Positions 8,526 to 16,974 of a stretch of 64,000 nucleotides of DNA are shown here, one piece after another. Under the pieces are notes generated by a model. That model made no database searches. It saw only the letters and a program-made list of their open reading frames with translations, and was not told the DNA's origin. Position numbers and translations under genes: made by a program. Position 1 is the first letter of the stretch. The number at the start of each line of letters is the position of its first letter. Source of the DNA: Shouchella shacheensis. Its GTDB lineage: Bacteria > Bacillota > Bacilli > Bacillales > Bacillaceae_D. The stretch is taken from assembly GCF_001484965.1 (NCBI RefSeq), contig NZ_LLYY01000003.1, forward strand, positions 124,001 through 188,000, given 5' to 3'.

Positions 8526-9271
8526 TCCTCTACTCCTGGAAGGCGGGGACCGTGGACTTCATACCCCTCTTTTTTTATTTCTTCAATCGCTCTTCTAGGA
8601 TCAATCGTCTCGACCCTAAAAGAAAGAACAACGTGACCGTTGAGCTGGCTTGTATACATTAGCGCACTGGTAATATTCATGTTGAGCCGCTTAAAAATGC
8701 CCGCTATCTCTGCTAACTTCCCCGGTTGATCGACAACCCGAACTTCTATAAGGGAGCTAGGCTGGGTGCAGCCTATGATTTCAGTCAGCCGTTGCAATAG
8801 GTCAGACTCCGTACAAATGCCCACAAGCTTCTCCCTATTGACCACAGGAAGGCAGCCGATTTTATTTTGATAAAACATTTTTGCTACTTCCTGAATATCA
8901 TCTTCTGGATGAGCAGTTAAAACTGGCGTCTTCATTAAGTTTGAAATCGGTTCCAGTAATGCTTTTCTGTCCTTCTCCTTCATGAGGGTGGAAGGACGGA
9001 TATCACGAATATCACGGTCGGATAGCATTCCTATGACGCTTTCGAATTCATCGACAATTGGAATGTGACGTATGGCTTTCGTTTCCATTAAAGAAATCGC
9101 TTCTGCAAGAGTGCTACTCTGATACAATGTATAAACGTTGGTGTGCATGAGCGTGCTTAGTTTCATAAAATTGCTGGTATACAAAGGCGCTCTGCGCTCC
9201 TCTTTTTGTACCCAGCTTGCCTCCTTGTCATTATGAGAATGAGGTGTAGTAGCAATTAATAGTTCTTTCAA
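8522..9271 (-). CDS. acuB: CBS-ACT domain protein AcuB, possible N-terminal extension
   Basis: Two CBS domains (TLMHTNVYTLYQSSTLAEAI onward; second near PVLTAHPEDDIQEVAKMFY) and a C-terminal ACT-like domain (IEVRVVDQPGKLAEIAGIF). AcuB is tied to acetoin/acetate metabolism; its exact role is unknown, and the CBS pair suggests adenylate sensing. The start is uncertain. TTG at 9271 follows GGAGGAGG by 15 nt and gives 249 residues with 35 extra N-terminal residues. ATG at 9166 matches the usual family start (MKLSTLM..., about 214 residues) but has no ribosome site within 20 nt. I give the longer form because of its strong ribosome site directly after the acuA stop. It overlaps acuC by 4 nt. Confidence 0.88.
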   Translation of the reverse strand: MKELLIATTPHSHNDKEASWVQKEERRAPLYTSNFMKLSTLMHTNVYTLYQSSTLAEAISLMETKAIRHIPIVDEFESVIGMLSDRDIRDIRPSTLMKEKDRKALLEPISNLMKTPVLTAHPEDDIQEVAKMFYQNKIGCLPVVNREKLVGICTESDLLQRLTEIIGCTQPSSLIEVRVVDQPGKLAEIAGIFKRLNMNITSALMYTSQLNGHVVLSFRVETIDPRRAIEEIKKEGYEVHGPRLPGVEE

Positions 9272-9301
9272 TCGCTTCTGAGCGATCCTCCTCCGCTTTT
9301 C

Positions 9302-9937
9302 TTAATACATAAAGCGGTTGATGAAGCGAAGTTGGTCGAATTGCTCTTGTGAAGCCTGGTTGACGCGGCTCCCGATTCGTACCATTAGACAATTAGCTGG
9401 ATGTGAGCTAATTTCGGGGTCATCCGTGGCGAACCATGTCAATCCACCTGCGTTCATCATCTTCTCCATCATTTTGCGGTACTCCCATACGCTTAGACCG
9501 CTCCCTTTTAAGTCCCAGTGCCAATAATATTCAGTTGTGATAATAATATAGTCTTCCATCGCATCGTCCTTCATTGACATGCGCAAAAGTTGCTTCCCGA
9601 CACCATGACTTCGGTAATCAGGAGCAATCTCAATGGCGCCAAGTTCAATTAGGTTGTCCATGTTTCCTTCAGACCAGCGTTCTAAAGGGTCTGGATGGAC
9701 AAAAGTCACATAGCCAACGACTTGTTTCCCTAGGCGGACGACATTGATTCTGCCCTCGGGCAAGTCCGCAATTCCAACAAGCGCTTTTTTTTGTTCTTCA
9801 GATGGGCGAAAGGAGGTTAAGTCTTCATGGAAATCATATCGTTCTAGCTCAGCTCCTGTTAAGGGTCCTTCTAAAAGAAGAACATCTTTTGCGGTGGGGT
9901 GTTCTTCTTTGATAACCGTCTTTTTATGCTGCACCAT
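9302..9937 (-). CDS. acuA: Acetyl-CoA synthetase acetyltransferase AcuA (GNAT)
   Basis: 211 residues from the ATG at 9937, which is preceded by AAGGTGG; an earlier in-frame ATG at 9982 has no ribosome site. GNAT acetyl-CoA binding is seen at LGAIEIAPDYRSHGVGKQLL (residues ~110-130), followed by ITTEYYWHWDLKG and WFATDDPEISSHPANC, which are highly conserved in AcuA. It acetylates the active-site lysine of AcsA and switches the enzyme off; AcuC reverses this. It is first in the acuABC operon and divergent from acsA, the same layout as B. subtilis. A TATAAT-like -10 on the minus strand lies at 9974-9979 with a weak -35. Confidence 0.95.
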   Translation of the reverse strand: MVQHKKTVIKEEHPTAKDVLLLEGPLTGAELERYDFHEDLTSFRPSEEQKKALVGIADLPEGRINVVRLGKQVVGYVTFVHPDPLERWSEGNMDNLIELGAIEIAPDYRSHGVGKQLLRMSMKDDAMEDYIIITTEYYWHWDLKGSGLSVWEYRKMMEKMMNAGGLTWFATDDPEISSHPANCLMVRIGSRVNQASQEQFDQLRFINRFMY

Positions 9938-10080
9938 GTACAACCACCTTTTATATAGTAAGCTTCTAATCTTATTATACACACTAGTAGCGTGCTAAAA
10001 AACTTTTAGGGGGAATGTTGGAGTAATTATCAGAATAGGCTCAAGGGTATGTCTAAATTTGAATAGCCAGTGTTTAACAT

Positions 10081-10109
10081 TTGAAACTCTTAAAATCATA
10101 TACTATAAT
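10081..10109 (+). promoter_or_regulatory. sigma-A promoter for acsA
   Basis: TTGAAA (10081-10086), exact 17-bp spacer, TATAAT (10104-10109). Confidence 0.85.
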
Positions 10110-10144
10110 GAAGTAAATTAGAGAGTGAGAGGTGTGAATGCCAT

Positions 10145-11854
10145 ATGAAAGCGCTACCTAAAAGCAACGCAACGCATAACTTAAACAACTATGAAGAAGC
10201 AGTTAAAAAATTTGATTGGAAAGAGGTAGAGAAAGCCTTTTGCTGGCATGAGACAGGGAAAGTGAACCTCGCTTATGAGGCGATCGATCGTTTTGCAGAA
10301 GGAGATAAAGCTGACCAAGTGGCTCTTTATTATAGCGACGCAAACAGAGATGAGTCGTATACATTTAAAGAAATGAAAGCGCACTCCAATAAAGCAGCAA
10401 ATGTCTTAAAAGAACAAGGTGTGAAGAAAGGCGATCGCGTCTTTATCTTTATGCCACGTTCCCCTGAGCTATATTTTGGGCTGCTTGGTGCCATTAAGTT
10501 AGGCGCGATCGTTGGCCCATTATTTGAGGCTTTCATGGAAGGGGCTGTTCGCGATCGTTTGGAAAATAGCGAAGCGAAAGCACTTATAACAACACCAAAT
10601 TTACTTGAACGAGTCCCTTTTGATGATTTGCCTGCGCTTGAAACCGTCCTTGTTTCAAGTGAAAATTATGAGGATAACGGGGCATTTTTGAATTTTAATA
10701 CCCGCCTAGAAAATGCGAGCACAGAATTGGAGCTTGAATGGGTGGACCGAGAAGATGGGCTCATTCTTCACTACACGTCAGGATCTACTGGCAAGCCAAA
10801 AGGCGTTCTCCATGTACACGATGCAATGGTTCAGCACTACCAAACTGCTAAGACGGTTCTAGATCTTCAGGATGGAGATGTTTACTGGTGCACGGCCGAT
10901 CCAGGCTGGGTCACAGGAACGTCATACGGAATCTTTGGTCCGTGGCTTGCGGGTGTCACAAATGTTGTACGCGGTGGTCGTTTTTCACCTGATGATTGGT
11001 ACCAAACACTCGAGCGTTACGGCGTAACCGTCTGGTACAGTGCACCCACCGCTTTCCGCATGCTTATGAGCGCGGGGGATGAAATTGTAAAGAAATATGA
11101 CCTTTCGAAGCTGCGCCATGTTTTAAGTGTCGGTGAACCGTTGAATCCCGAAGTGGTGCGCTGGGGAGCGGAAGTCTTTGATCTGCGTATCCATGACACT
11201 TGGTGGATGACCGAAACCGGTGCGCAGATGATCTGCAACTATCCGGCGATGGACATTCGGCCGGGATCGATGGGGAAGCCAATTCCAGGTGTTCATGCCG
11301 CAATCATCGATGATAAAGGAAACGAGCTTCCGCCGAATCGTATGGGGAACTTGGCGATTCAAAAAGGCTGGCCAGCGATGATGCGCGCGATCTGGAACAA
11401 CGAAGAGAAATACAAAAGCTATTTTGAGATTGATGGCTGGTATGTGTCTGGTGATTCGGCCTATATGGATGAGGACGGCTACTTCTGGTTCCAAGGTCGA
11501 ATTGACGATGTGATTATGACAGCTGGGGAACGAGTCGGACCGTTTGAGGTGGAGAGCAAGCTTGTCGAGCACCCAGCGGTGGCAGAAGCAGGTGTCATTG
11601 GAAAGCCAGACCCCATCCGAGGGGAAATCATTAAAGCCTTTATTGCCTTGAGAGATGGCTACGAGGTTACCGAAGACTTACAAGAAGAGATTCGTCAATT
11701 TGTTAAAAAAGGCTTGTCCGCCCATGCTGCTCCGAGAGAGATGGAATTCCGGGAAAAGCTGCCAAAAACACGCAGTGGAAAAATTATGCGCCGAGTGCTT
11801 AAGGCATGGGAGCTTGACTTGCCAACAGGCGATTTGTCGACAATGGAAGATTAA
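10145..11854 (+). CDS. acsA: Acetyl-CoA synthetase (AMP-forming) AcsA
   Basis: 569 residues. ANL-superfamily adenylate-forming enzyme that converts acetate, ATP and CoA to acetyl-CoA, for acetate scavenging. Motifs: the phosphate loop HYTSGSTGKPKGV (residues ~211-223), DTWWMTETGAQM (~354-365), the hinge VSGDSAYMDEDGYFWFQGRIDD (split as GDSAYMDEDG and FQGRIDD, ~437-458) and the catalytic lysine in PKTRSGK (Lys ~546), the site controlled by AcuA and AcuC. AGAGGTG precedes the start. An out-of-frame ATG at 10138 reads only 7 codons. A cre-like site overlaps the start codon. Divergent from acuABC. Confidence 0.96.
   Translation: MKALPKSNATHNLNNYEEAVKKFDWKEVEKAFCWHETGKVNLAYEAIDRFAEGDKADQVALYYSDANRDESYTFKEMKAHSNKAANVLKEQGVKKGDRVFIFMPRSPELYFGLLGAIKLGAIVGPLFEAFMEGAVRDRLENSEAKALITTPNLLERVPFDDLPALETVLVSSENYEDNGAFLNFNTRLENASTELELEWVDREDGLILHYTSGSTGKPKGVLHVHDAMVQHYQTAKTVLDLQDGDVYWCTADPGWVTGTSYGIFGPWLAGVTNVVRGGRFSPDDWYQTLERYGVTVWYSAPTAFRMLMSAGDEIVKKYDLSKLRHVLSVGEPLNPEVVRWGAEVFDLRIHDTWWMTETGAQMICNYPAMDIRPGSMGKPIPGVHAAIIDDKGNELPPNRMGNLAIQKGWPAMMRAIWNNEEKYKSYFEIDGWYVSGDSAYMDEDGYFWFQGRIDDVIMTAGERVGPFEVESKLVEHPAVAEAGVIGKPDPIRGEIIKAFIALRDGYEVTEDLQEEIRQFVKKGLSAHAAPREMEFREKLPKTRSGKIMRRVLKAWELDLPTGDLSTMED
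10146..10159 (+). promoter_or_regulatory. CcpA cre-like site at acsA start
   Basis: TGAAAGCGCTACCT overlaps the acsA start codon, 38-50 bp downstream of the -10. It matches WTGNAANCGNWWNCAW except for one base (A to T). A downstream roadblock site at acsA is known in B. subtilis, and ccpA itself lies 3 kb away. Confidence 0.55.
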
Positions 11855-11860
11855 TAAAAG

Positions 11861-11897
11861 AAAAAGCAGCTGTGCCCTAGAGTTCAGCTGCTTTTCT
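11861..11897 (+). terminator. Terminator after acsA
   Basis: AAAAGCAGCTG / CAGCTGCTTTT stem followed by TTTTC. A repeat copy begins 4 nt later. Confidence 0.85.
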
Positions 11898-11900
11898 ATG

Positions 11901-12020
11901 TCTAGCTCCGGCGCCCACTCGCTCGAGGTTTCTTCAGACCGCCAGATCAAGCCAACAAGCGGCTTGATACTGCCGTTCTTCCAGAACTTGTCGCTCGTGA
12001 GCAGGGCGCCTACGCTTTTC
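11901..12020 (+). repeat. Hairpin repeat copy 2, variant core
   Basis: It has the family's outer edges (TCTAGCTCCGGC at the start, GCCTACGCTTTTC at the end) but a different interior. Arms are GGCGCCC / GGGCGCC, with an inner perfect stem ATCAAGCC / GGCTTGAT. It sits in tandem with copy 3, 4 nt apart. Confidence 0.75.
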
Positions 12021-12024
12021 TATG

Positions 12025-12140
12025 TCTAGCTCCGGCAGGTAGAAGCGTCGAGATTTTTCGCCCCAATAACGAAACCCAAGACCGGGATTCTTTTATTGAG
12101 TCTCCAAAATTCTCGCTTCTGGCAACCACCTACGCTTTTC
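12025..12140 (+). repeat. Hairpin repeat copy 3
   Basis: A standard-core copy directly after copy 2. The inner stem here is CAATAA / TTATTG, where other copies have CTGACA / TGTCAG or CCCTGC / GCAGGG. Confidence 0.8.
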
Positions 12141-12153
12141 GGTAATCTGAGGA

Positions 12154-14421
12154 TTAGTCACTTTCTTCCTCCTCTTCCTCTTCCTCTTGTTCTTCCTCTA
12201 TTTCCTCGGAAAAACGGGAGGCTATTTCTTCCAACGAGTCCAGTGCACTTGTTGCAAACAAATCTGTATTGACCATGTCTGCCTCTTCACACGCCTCATC
12301 TGGGGAATCGCCTGTTAAGCTGCAAATCGTTTCCTCTACGATGCCGTCGGGTTGAGAAAAGCGGTCCCCGTCTGCCGTCAACAAGTTGGGGTTTACTGTG
12401 TAAGCAGCGTTGGCGATGTTGGCCCAAATTCGTTGCGTGCGCTGGCCATGGCTTAATCCATTCACACCGTTCTCTATGCCAATCTGAGACTCTCCCGAAT
12501 AGCCAATCCACGTGCTCAAGGTGACGTCCGGGTTTGTAGCCATAAACCACGAATCAACGACTTCGTTGGTCGTTCCCGTTTTGCTTGCCCAGTCTGCGGA
12601 AAAGTCCAGTTGACTAGGCACTCCTCGTGCCGTTCCGTAGTCACTATACATAACATCGCGAAGCATGTCGACGAGTAAGTAGTTGGTTTGTGGAGAAAAA
12701 ACCGTATGCTCTGTTTGTTCGTGCTCGTAGATGATGTCGCCGTTCGGTGCTTCAATACGGTCAATTAAATAGGGATCAACACGGGTGCCGTTGTTGCCCA
12801 TGGCGCTGTAGGCGCTGGTGTTTTGTTCAATTGTAATGGCATGTGGGCCAAGCGGAGTCGATTCAACGACATATTCAAAATTAGTAAAGCCTAACGACTG
12901 GCGCGTTTCTTCTTTTACCTCCTGTGGGACTTCGCGGGCGGCTCGGATTGCTGGGATGTTTCTGGAACGTGCTAAAGATTCACGTACAGTCAGGTTCCCT
13001 AAGTGGCTAAAGTCAACGTTAGTAATTTCATCGTCATTTTCGTACCATTCAGGTGTGTCCGGGATTACTAATCCAGGCTGAGTCACGCCTGCCTCAATCG
13101 CAGGTCCGTAAGCGAGAAGGGGCTTCATTGTCGAGCCACTTTGCCTATTGGCCTGAGTCGCGTGGTTAAATAAATGGTCCAAGTCTCCTTCGCTTCTCCC
13201 ACCAACAAAGCCTAAAATCGCGCCACTACTGTTTTCAATGAGCATTGAACCGACTTCCTCACGTTGCTCGCTTTTATTAGGGCCGAACAGCTCATCCGTA
13301 TTCACAGCATCGTTCATCGCCTCATACATGTCTTTGTCAATTGTCGTGTAGACGCGGTATCCGTTGGTGGCCAGATCGTTTTGGGCATCCTCGTAATTAT
13401 AGTCATCATCATCTTCTTGCGTTTCCTGCACGAGAAGCTGGGTCGCACGACGCATAATTTCCTCTGTAAGAATCGGATACTCTTCCATTGGGTAAGGAGA
13501 GCTCTCAATAAAATCTTCCGTTAAATCGTAGTCGAGAGCTTCCTCGTATTCTGTTTCGGATATGAAGCCGCCGGTGAACATGCGAGAAAGAACAGTGGCT
13601 TGGCGATTAAATCCCTGACTTAAGTCTTCTTTCACGTCACCCCCTGTTGTATAAGGCGTATAACCGTACGGACTTTGGGGCATGCCTGCTATGTAGGCGG
13701 ATTGTGCCAGATTAAGCTCGCTCGCAGGGATTCCGAAGATGCCCTGGGCTGCGGCTTCTCCTCCAGCAATGTTACGTCCAGAAGCATTTCGCCCAAACGA
13801 GGCAACGTTCAAGTAGGCTTCAAGAATTTGGTCCTTGCTCATAAACGTTTCAAGACGCATAGCCAGTGTCATTTCGGTTGCTTTTCGTTCAAAAGAAACT
13901 TCGCTCGACAAAATTTGCTGTTTTACAAGCTGTTGCGTGAGGGTGCTTCCGCCCGTTTGAACGGTAGAGTTGGCAAACTCTTGCATCGTTGCCCGTAAGA
14001 TGGCTTTAGGGACGATGCCTTCGTGTTCGTAGAAGTGCTCATCCTCTGTGGCGATAAGCGCCGTTTTTAAATGATCGCTGATCTCATCCAACGAAACCTC
14101 CTCGCGCTCAAGGTCGGTCCTTATTTTTCCGAGATAGACCTCATCATTAAAATAAAGCTCACTCGTTTGTTGGAGACTGCCAATCTGATTTTTCATATCT
14201 TCCTCACTATGCTCAAGTTCATCGTTCACAAGTGAGGCGAAATATCCAGCGGCCGTACCACCAATAAAAAACAGTGACAAGAAGCCGATAATCACTATTA
14301 ATAAGAATAAGTTCCATGCAACTTGATAGACAATGCCTATCTTATGAAAGAGTCGAATGTCTTCTAGCTTTGCCGTGAAGGCCTTCCAAACGCTTTTTAC
14401 ACGGTTAAGAACTTGCTTCAT
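12154..14421 (-). CDS. Class A penicillin-binding protein (glycosyltransferase/transpeptidase)
   Basis: 755 residues. A short cytoplasmic N terminus is followed by one membrane anchor (residues ~38-62). The GT51 glycosyltransferase domain (~95-300) has ATEDEHFYEHEG and GGSTLTQQLVKQ. The transpeptidase domain carries SxxK as STMK (Ser ~429), SRN (~483) and KTGTT (~613). The last 17 residues are almost all acidic. It polymerises and cross-links peptidoglycan outside the membrane. It resembles the PBP1A/PbpD group; I do not assign a symbol. The ATG is preceded by GAGGGGGGAG. It lies between acsA and tyrS, where B. subtilis has no such gene, so it is a lineage-specific insertion in this otherwise conserved block. 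Confidence 0.93.
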   Translation of the reverse strand: MKQVLNRVKSVWKAFTAKLEDIRLFHKIGIVYQVAWNLFLLIVIIGFLSLFFIGGTAAGYFASLVNDELEHSEEDMKNQIGSLQQTSELYFNDEVYLGKIRTDLEREEVSLDEISDHLKTALIATEDEHFYEHEGIVPKAILRATMQEFANSTVQTGGSTLTQQLVKQQILSSEVSFERKATEMTLAMRLETFMSKDQILEAYLNVASFGRNASGRNIAGGEAAAQGIFGIPASELNLAQSAYIAGMPQSPYGYTPYTTGGDVKEDLSQGFNRQATVLSRMFTGGFISETEYEEALDYDLTEDFIESSPYPMEEYPILTEEIMRRATQLLVQETQEDDDDYNYEDAQNDLATNGYRVYTTIDKDMYEAMNDAVNTDELFGPNKSEQREEVGSMLIENSSGAILGFVGGRSEGDLDHLFNHATQANRQSGSTMKPLLAYGPAIEAGVTQPGLVIPDTPEWYENDDEITNVDFSHLGNLTVRESLARSRNIPAIRAAREVPQEVKEETRQSLGFTNFEYVVESTPLGPHAITIEQNTSAYSAMGNNGTRVDPYLIDRIEAPNGDIIYEHEQTEHTVFSPQTNYLLVDMLRDVMYSDYGTARGVPSQLDFSADWASKTGTTNEVVDSWFMATNPDVTLSTWIGYSGESQIGIENGVNGLSHGQRTQRIWANIANAAYTVNPNLLTADGDRFSQPDGIVEETICSLTGDSPDEACEEADMVNTDLFATSALDSLEEIASRFSEEIEEEQEEEEEEEESD

Positions 14422-14502
14422 CTTCTCCCCCCTCGTATAGTATGTTTAGTATAGCATAATTGGAGATCGTAACCTATGAACCGAAACATGAATTGAAGGA
14501 CG

Positions 14503-14532
14503 TTGACACACTTTAGAATTATATGGTACAAC
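14503..14532 (+). promoter_or_regulatory. Promoter of the tyrS T-box transcript
   Basis: Perfect -35 TTGACA (14503-14508), 18-bp spacer, TACAAC (14527-14532). It begins a leader of about 270 nt. Confidence 0.65.
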
Positions 14533-14539
14533 TAAAACA

Positions 14540-14785
14540 TTATTATAGGCAAAAGCGACGAAGGGTCGAAGTATGAGGAGTGACAGTAGCTTACAGAGAG
14601 CTGGTGGTCGGTGGAAACCAGCGCACGCACACCTCAGAATTACAGCCTGGAGCTTTTTTTGTTGGGTGTGTATCATTTAACAAAACGGGAGACCGTTATC
14701 AACCGAGTGGGAGACAGTAGACCTGTTTCAATGAGGATGGTACCGCGACAAGTTCGTTCCTTAGTGGGAGCGGGCTTTTTTTGTA
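14540..14785 (+). ncRNA. T-box riboswitch (tRNA-Tyr) upstream of tyrS
   Basis: Stem I shows AGTATGA (from 14570), the AG-bulge/apical region CAGAGAGCTGGTGG and GTGGAAACCAGC, and a specifier codon TAC (14641-14643) for tyrosine. The antiterminator T-box TGAGGATGGTACCGCG lies at 14732-14747. It is followed by a terminator stem (CGTTCC / GGGAGCG) and a T run (to about 14783). Uncharged tRNA-Tyr should stabilise the antiterminator and turn tyrS on. This element fills most of the 387-bp gap between the divergent PBP gene and tyrS. Confidence 0.93.
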
Positions 14786-14808
14786 TTTGAAAAGGGAGGA
14801 AGTAGGAA

Positions 14809-16050
14809 ATGGATGAAGGATTTACATTGTCGGAAAAACAGGAACAGCAAGTGAATGCTCAAGTGGAGGCGCTAATGCGTGGCGTGGTAGAGGTAGTGCC
14901 CAAGGAAGCGTTTCGTAAAAAAATTGAAAAGGCGGTTGTGACGGGGAAGCCGCTTAACATCAAGCTAGGCATGGACCCGTCGGCCCCGGATGTTCATGTA
15001 GGGCACACGGTGCCGTTGCAGAAGCTGCGACAGTTTCAAGATTTTGGGCATCAGGTTCAGCTGCTTATTGGCGACTTTACCGGACGTATTGGCGATCCAT
15101 CCGGAAAATCGGAAACGAGGAAAGTGCTAACAAGCGATCAAGTGGAAGAAAATGCTAGAACCTACGTAAAGCAATACGGTAAAATCTTAGATATGAGCAA
15201 AACAACACTTTACTACAACTCTGAGTGGCTGAGTGAGCTCATGTTTGAAGACGTTCTTAACCTGGCCGGGAACATGACAGTGGCGAGGATGCTAGAACGT
15301 GAAGATTTCAACAAACGGTATAAATCCGGTCAGCCCATTTCTGTTCATGAATTTTTTTATCCGCTTATGCAGGGCTATGACTCTGTTGCGATGGGGACGG
15401 ATATTGAAATTGGCGGCACGGATCAAACGTTTAATGTTTTAATGGGACGGCAGCTACAGGAGGCATACGGAAAAGAAAAGCAAGTGGCTATGACACTTCC
15501 GCTCATTGAAGGACTTGACGGTATACGTAAAATGTCGAAGTCGCTTAATAACTACATTGGCATTGATGAATCACCAAATGAGATCTTTGGGAAGTCGATG
15601 TCGATCCCTGACGAGCTAATGGTAAAATACTACAAGCTGGCGACTGATGTGCCGATGAGCGAGGTCGAGGCGCTTGAAAAAGGTCTTGCGGACGGTTCCG
15701 TGCACCCGCGTGATGCAAAGCAGGCGCTTGGGCGCACGTTTGTCTCTATGTACCATGGGGAAGAGGCAGCGAAAGAGGCGCAGTCTTACTTTGAGACGGT
15801 CTTTCAAAAACGTACATTGCCGGATGACATCCCTGTGGTTGAGTGGACTGGCGCCGACCAAGTATCTATTATCGACCTTCTCGTTCAACTTAAGATGCAG
15901 TCTTCCAAGGGTGAAGCACGTCGCATGATTCAAGGCGGCGGTGTAAAAGTGAACGAGGAAAAAGTGACGGATATTCAACTAGTGCTCACGATTGAGGACG
16001 GGATGATTGTACAGGTTGGGAAGCGTAAGTTTGTAAAACTGACGAAGTAA
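14809..16050 (+). CDS. tyrS: Tyrosyl-tRNA synthetase, TyrZ-like subfamily
   Basis: 413 residues. Class Ic synthetase with HVGH as the HIGH signature (residues ~64-67), KMSKS (~243-247) and a C-terminal S4 RNA-binding domain (about 345-410, [18 protein letters not shown]). The sequence [21 protein letters not shown] and the 413-residue length match the TyrZ-type enzyme of B. subtilis better than the TyrS type (which has HIGH and about 420 residues), although the gene occupies the tyrS locus. ATG with GGGAGGAAG upstream. Controlled by the T-box leader. Function is certain; paralogue naming is inferred. Confidence 0.95.
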   Translation: MDEGFTLSEKQEQQVNAQVEALMRGVVEVVPKEAFRKKIEKAVVTGKPLNIKLGMDPSAPDVHVGHTVPLQKLRQFQDFGHQVQLLIGDFTGRIGDPSGKSETRKVLTSDQVEENARTYVKQYGKILDMSKTTLYYNSEWLSELMFEDVLNLAGNMTVARMLEREDFNKRYKSGQPISVHEFFYPLMQGYDSVAMGTDIEIGGTDQTFNVLMGRQLQEAYGKEKQVAMTLPLIEGLDGIRKMSKSLNNYIGIDESPNEIFGKSMSIPDELMVKYYKLATDVPMSEVEALEKGLADGSVHPRDAKQALGRTFVSMYHGEEAAKEAQSYFETVFQKRTLPDDIPVVEWTGADQVSIIDLLVQLKMQSSKGEARRMIQGGGVKVNEEKVTDIQLVLTIEDGMIVQVGKRKFVKLTK

Positions 16051-16056
16051 AAAGAT

Positions 16057-16086
16057 AGCGGTGACTCTTAAGGGGCACCGCTTTTT
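16057..16086 (+). terminator. Terminator after tyrS
   Basis: AGCGGTG / CACCGCT stem with TTTTT. Confidence 0.85.
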
Positions 16087-16097
16087 CTACAGGATGA

Positions 16098-16137
16098 AAA
16101 AATCCCCACCTGCTCCTGAGAGCAGGTGGGGGTTTTT
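16098..16137. terminator. Terminator between tyrS and rpsD, mainly for rpsD
   Basis: A long stem, CCCCACCTGCTC / GAGCAGGTGGGG, with A and T tracts on either side, works in both directions. Confidence 0.9.
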
Positions 16138-16147
16138 GATCGATCGA

Positions 16148-16750
16148 TTAACGAGAGTACCACTCAACGATAAGCGCTTCTGTAATTTCCGCAGGAAGTT
16201 CAGAACGCTCTGGGAAACGAGAGTATGTGCCTTCAAGTTTCTCTTCGTCCAAAGTAACGAATGCTGGTGTAAAGTCGTTCACTTCAAGTGATTCTTTTAC
16301 AGCACTCAAGTTTTTTGAACGCTCGCGCAAAGAGATGCTTTGTCCTGGCTTCACGCGGTAAGACGGGATGTCTACGCGCCCACCATCGACAAGAATGTGG
16401 CCGTGATTCACAAGCTGACGAGCGGCACGACGTGTACGTGCAAGCCCCATACGGTACACGAGATTATCCAAGCGAGACTCAAGAAGAATCATGAAGTTTT
16501 CACCGTGGATGCCGTCCATTTTGCCAGCTGTTTCAAACATACGAACGAATTGGCGTTCGTTAACTCCGTACATGTGACGAAGCTTTTGCTTCTCTTGAAG
16601 CTGAAGTGCGTATTCGGAAAGCTTCTTACGCTGGTTCGGGCCGTGTTGACCTGGGGCATAAGGACGCTTTGCTAATTCTTTTCCAGTGCCGCTTAGTGAT
16701 ACACCAAGACGACGAGACAGTTTCCAAGATGGACCTGTGTAACGAGACAT
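16148..16750 (-). CDS. rpsD: 30S ribosomal protein S4
   Basis: 200 residues from ATG 16750, which has AAGGAGGAG upstream; the protein begins [16 protein letters not shown] like other Bacillus S4. The S4 RNA-binding domain is at about residues 92-155 ([32 protein letters not shown]). It is a primary 16S rRNA binder that nucleates 30S assembly and is an autogenous regulator in Bacillus. It is monocistronic, convergent with tyrS, and transcribed from a very strong promoter through a ~190-nt leader. The call is secure. Confidence 0.98.
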   Translation of the reverse strand: MSRYTGPSWKLSRRLGVSLSGTGKELAKRPYAPGQHGPNQRKKLSEYALQLQEKQKLRHMYGVNERQFVRMFETAGKMDGIHGENFMILLESRLDNLVYRMGLARTRRAARQLVNHGHILVDGGRVDIPSYRVKPGQSISLRERSKNLSAVKESLEVNDFTPAFVTLDEEKLEGTYSRFPERSELPAEITEALIVEWYSR

Positions 16751-16940
16751 CGTTGTCTCCTCCTTGTTATTTTGAAGTTGCAAAATAACAACCTACCTGA
16801 CAATCTCCGAACATAGCCATTTTGTTTTCATGTATCTTCGCTTCGACAGCTAGAAGTTACAGGATACACCTCAGGTTACTCAGCCGCTTGAGGAACAAAA
16901 TGAACTTACCTTCAGTTTGCCGTGGCTGTCACTCACACGA
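16751..16940 (-). ncRNA. rpsD leader, probable S4 autoregulatory RNA
   Basis: About 190 nt of transcribed leader lie between the promoter and the rpsD start. The last element is an 11-bp perfect hairpin (TTGTTATTTTG / CAAAATAACAA, 16764-16774 and 16781-16791) whose 3' strand directly abuts the Shine-Dalgarno (16757-16763). B. subtilis rpsD is autoregulated through its leader, and the position and size fit. I could not match the pseudoknot details. Confidence 0.5.
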
Positions 16941-16945
16941 AGGCT

Positions 16946-16974
16946 ATTATACGTTTTGTTGGCACGCTTGTCAA
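16946..16974 (-). promoter_or_regulatory. Consensus sigma-A promoter for rpsD
   Basis: On the minus strand: TTGACA (16974-16969), 17-bp spacer, TATAAT (16951-16946), a perfect consensus. The -35 overlaps the 3' end of the upstream fRMsr gene. Confidence 0.92.

Noticed and set aside
10138-10161. Seven-codon leader ORF (ATG 10138) overlapping the acsA start
   Set aside because: The ribosome site is only about 3 nt from this ATG and fits ATG 10145 better; the short frame is likely chance.
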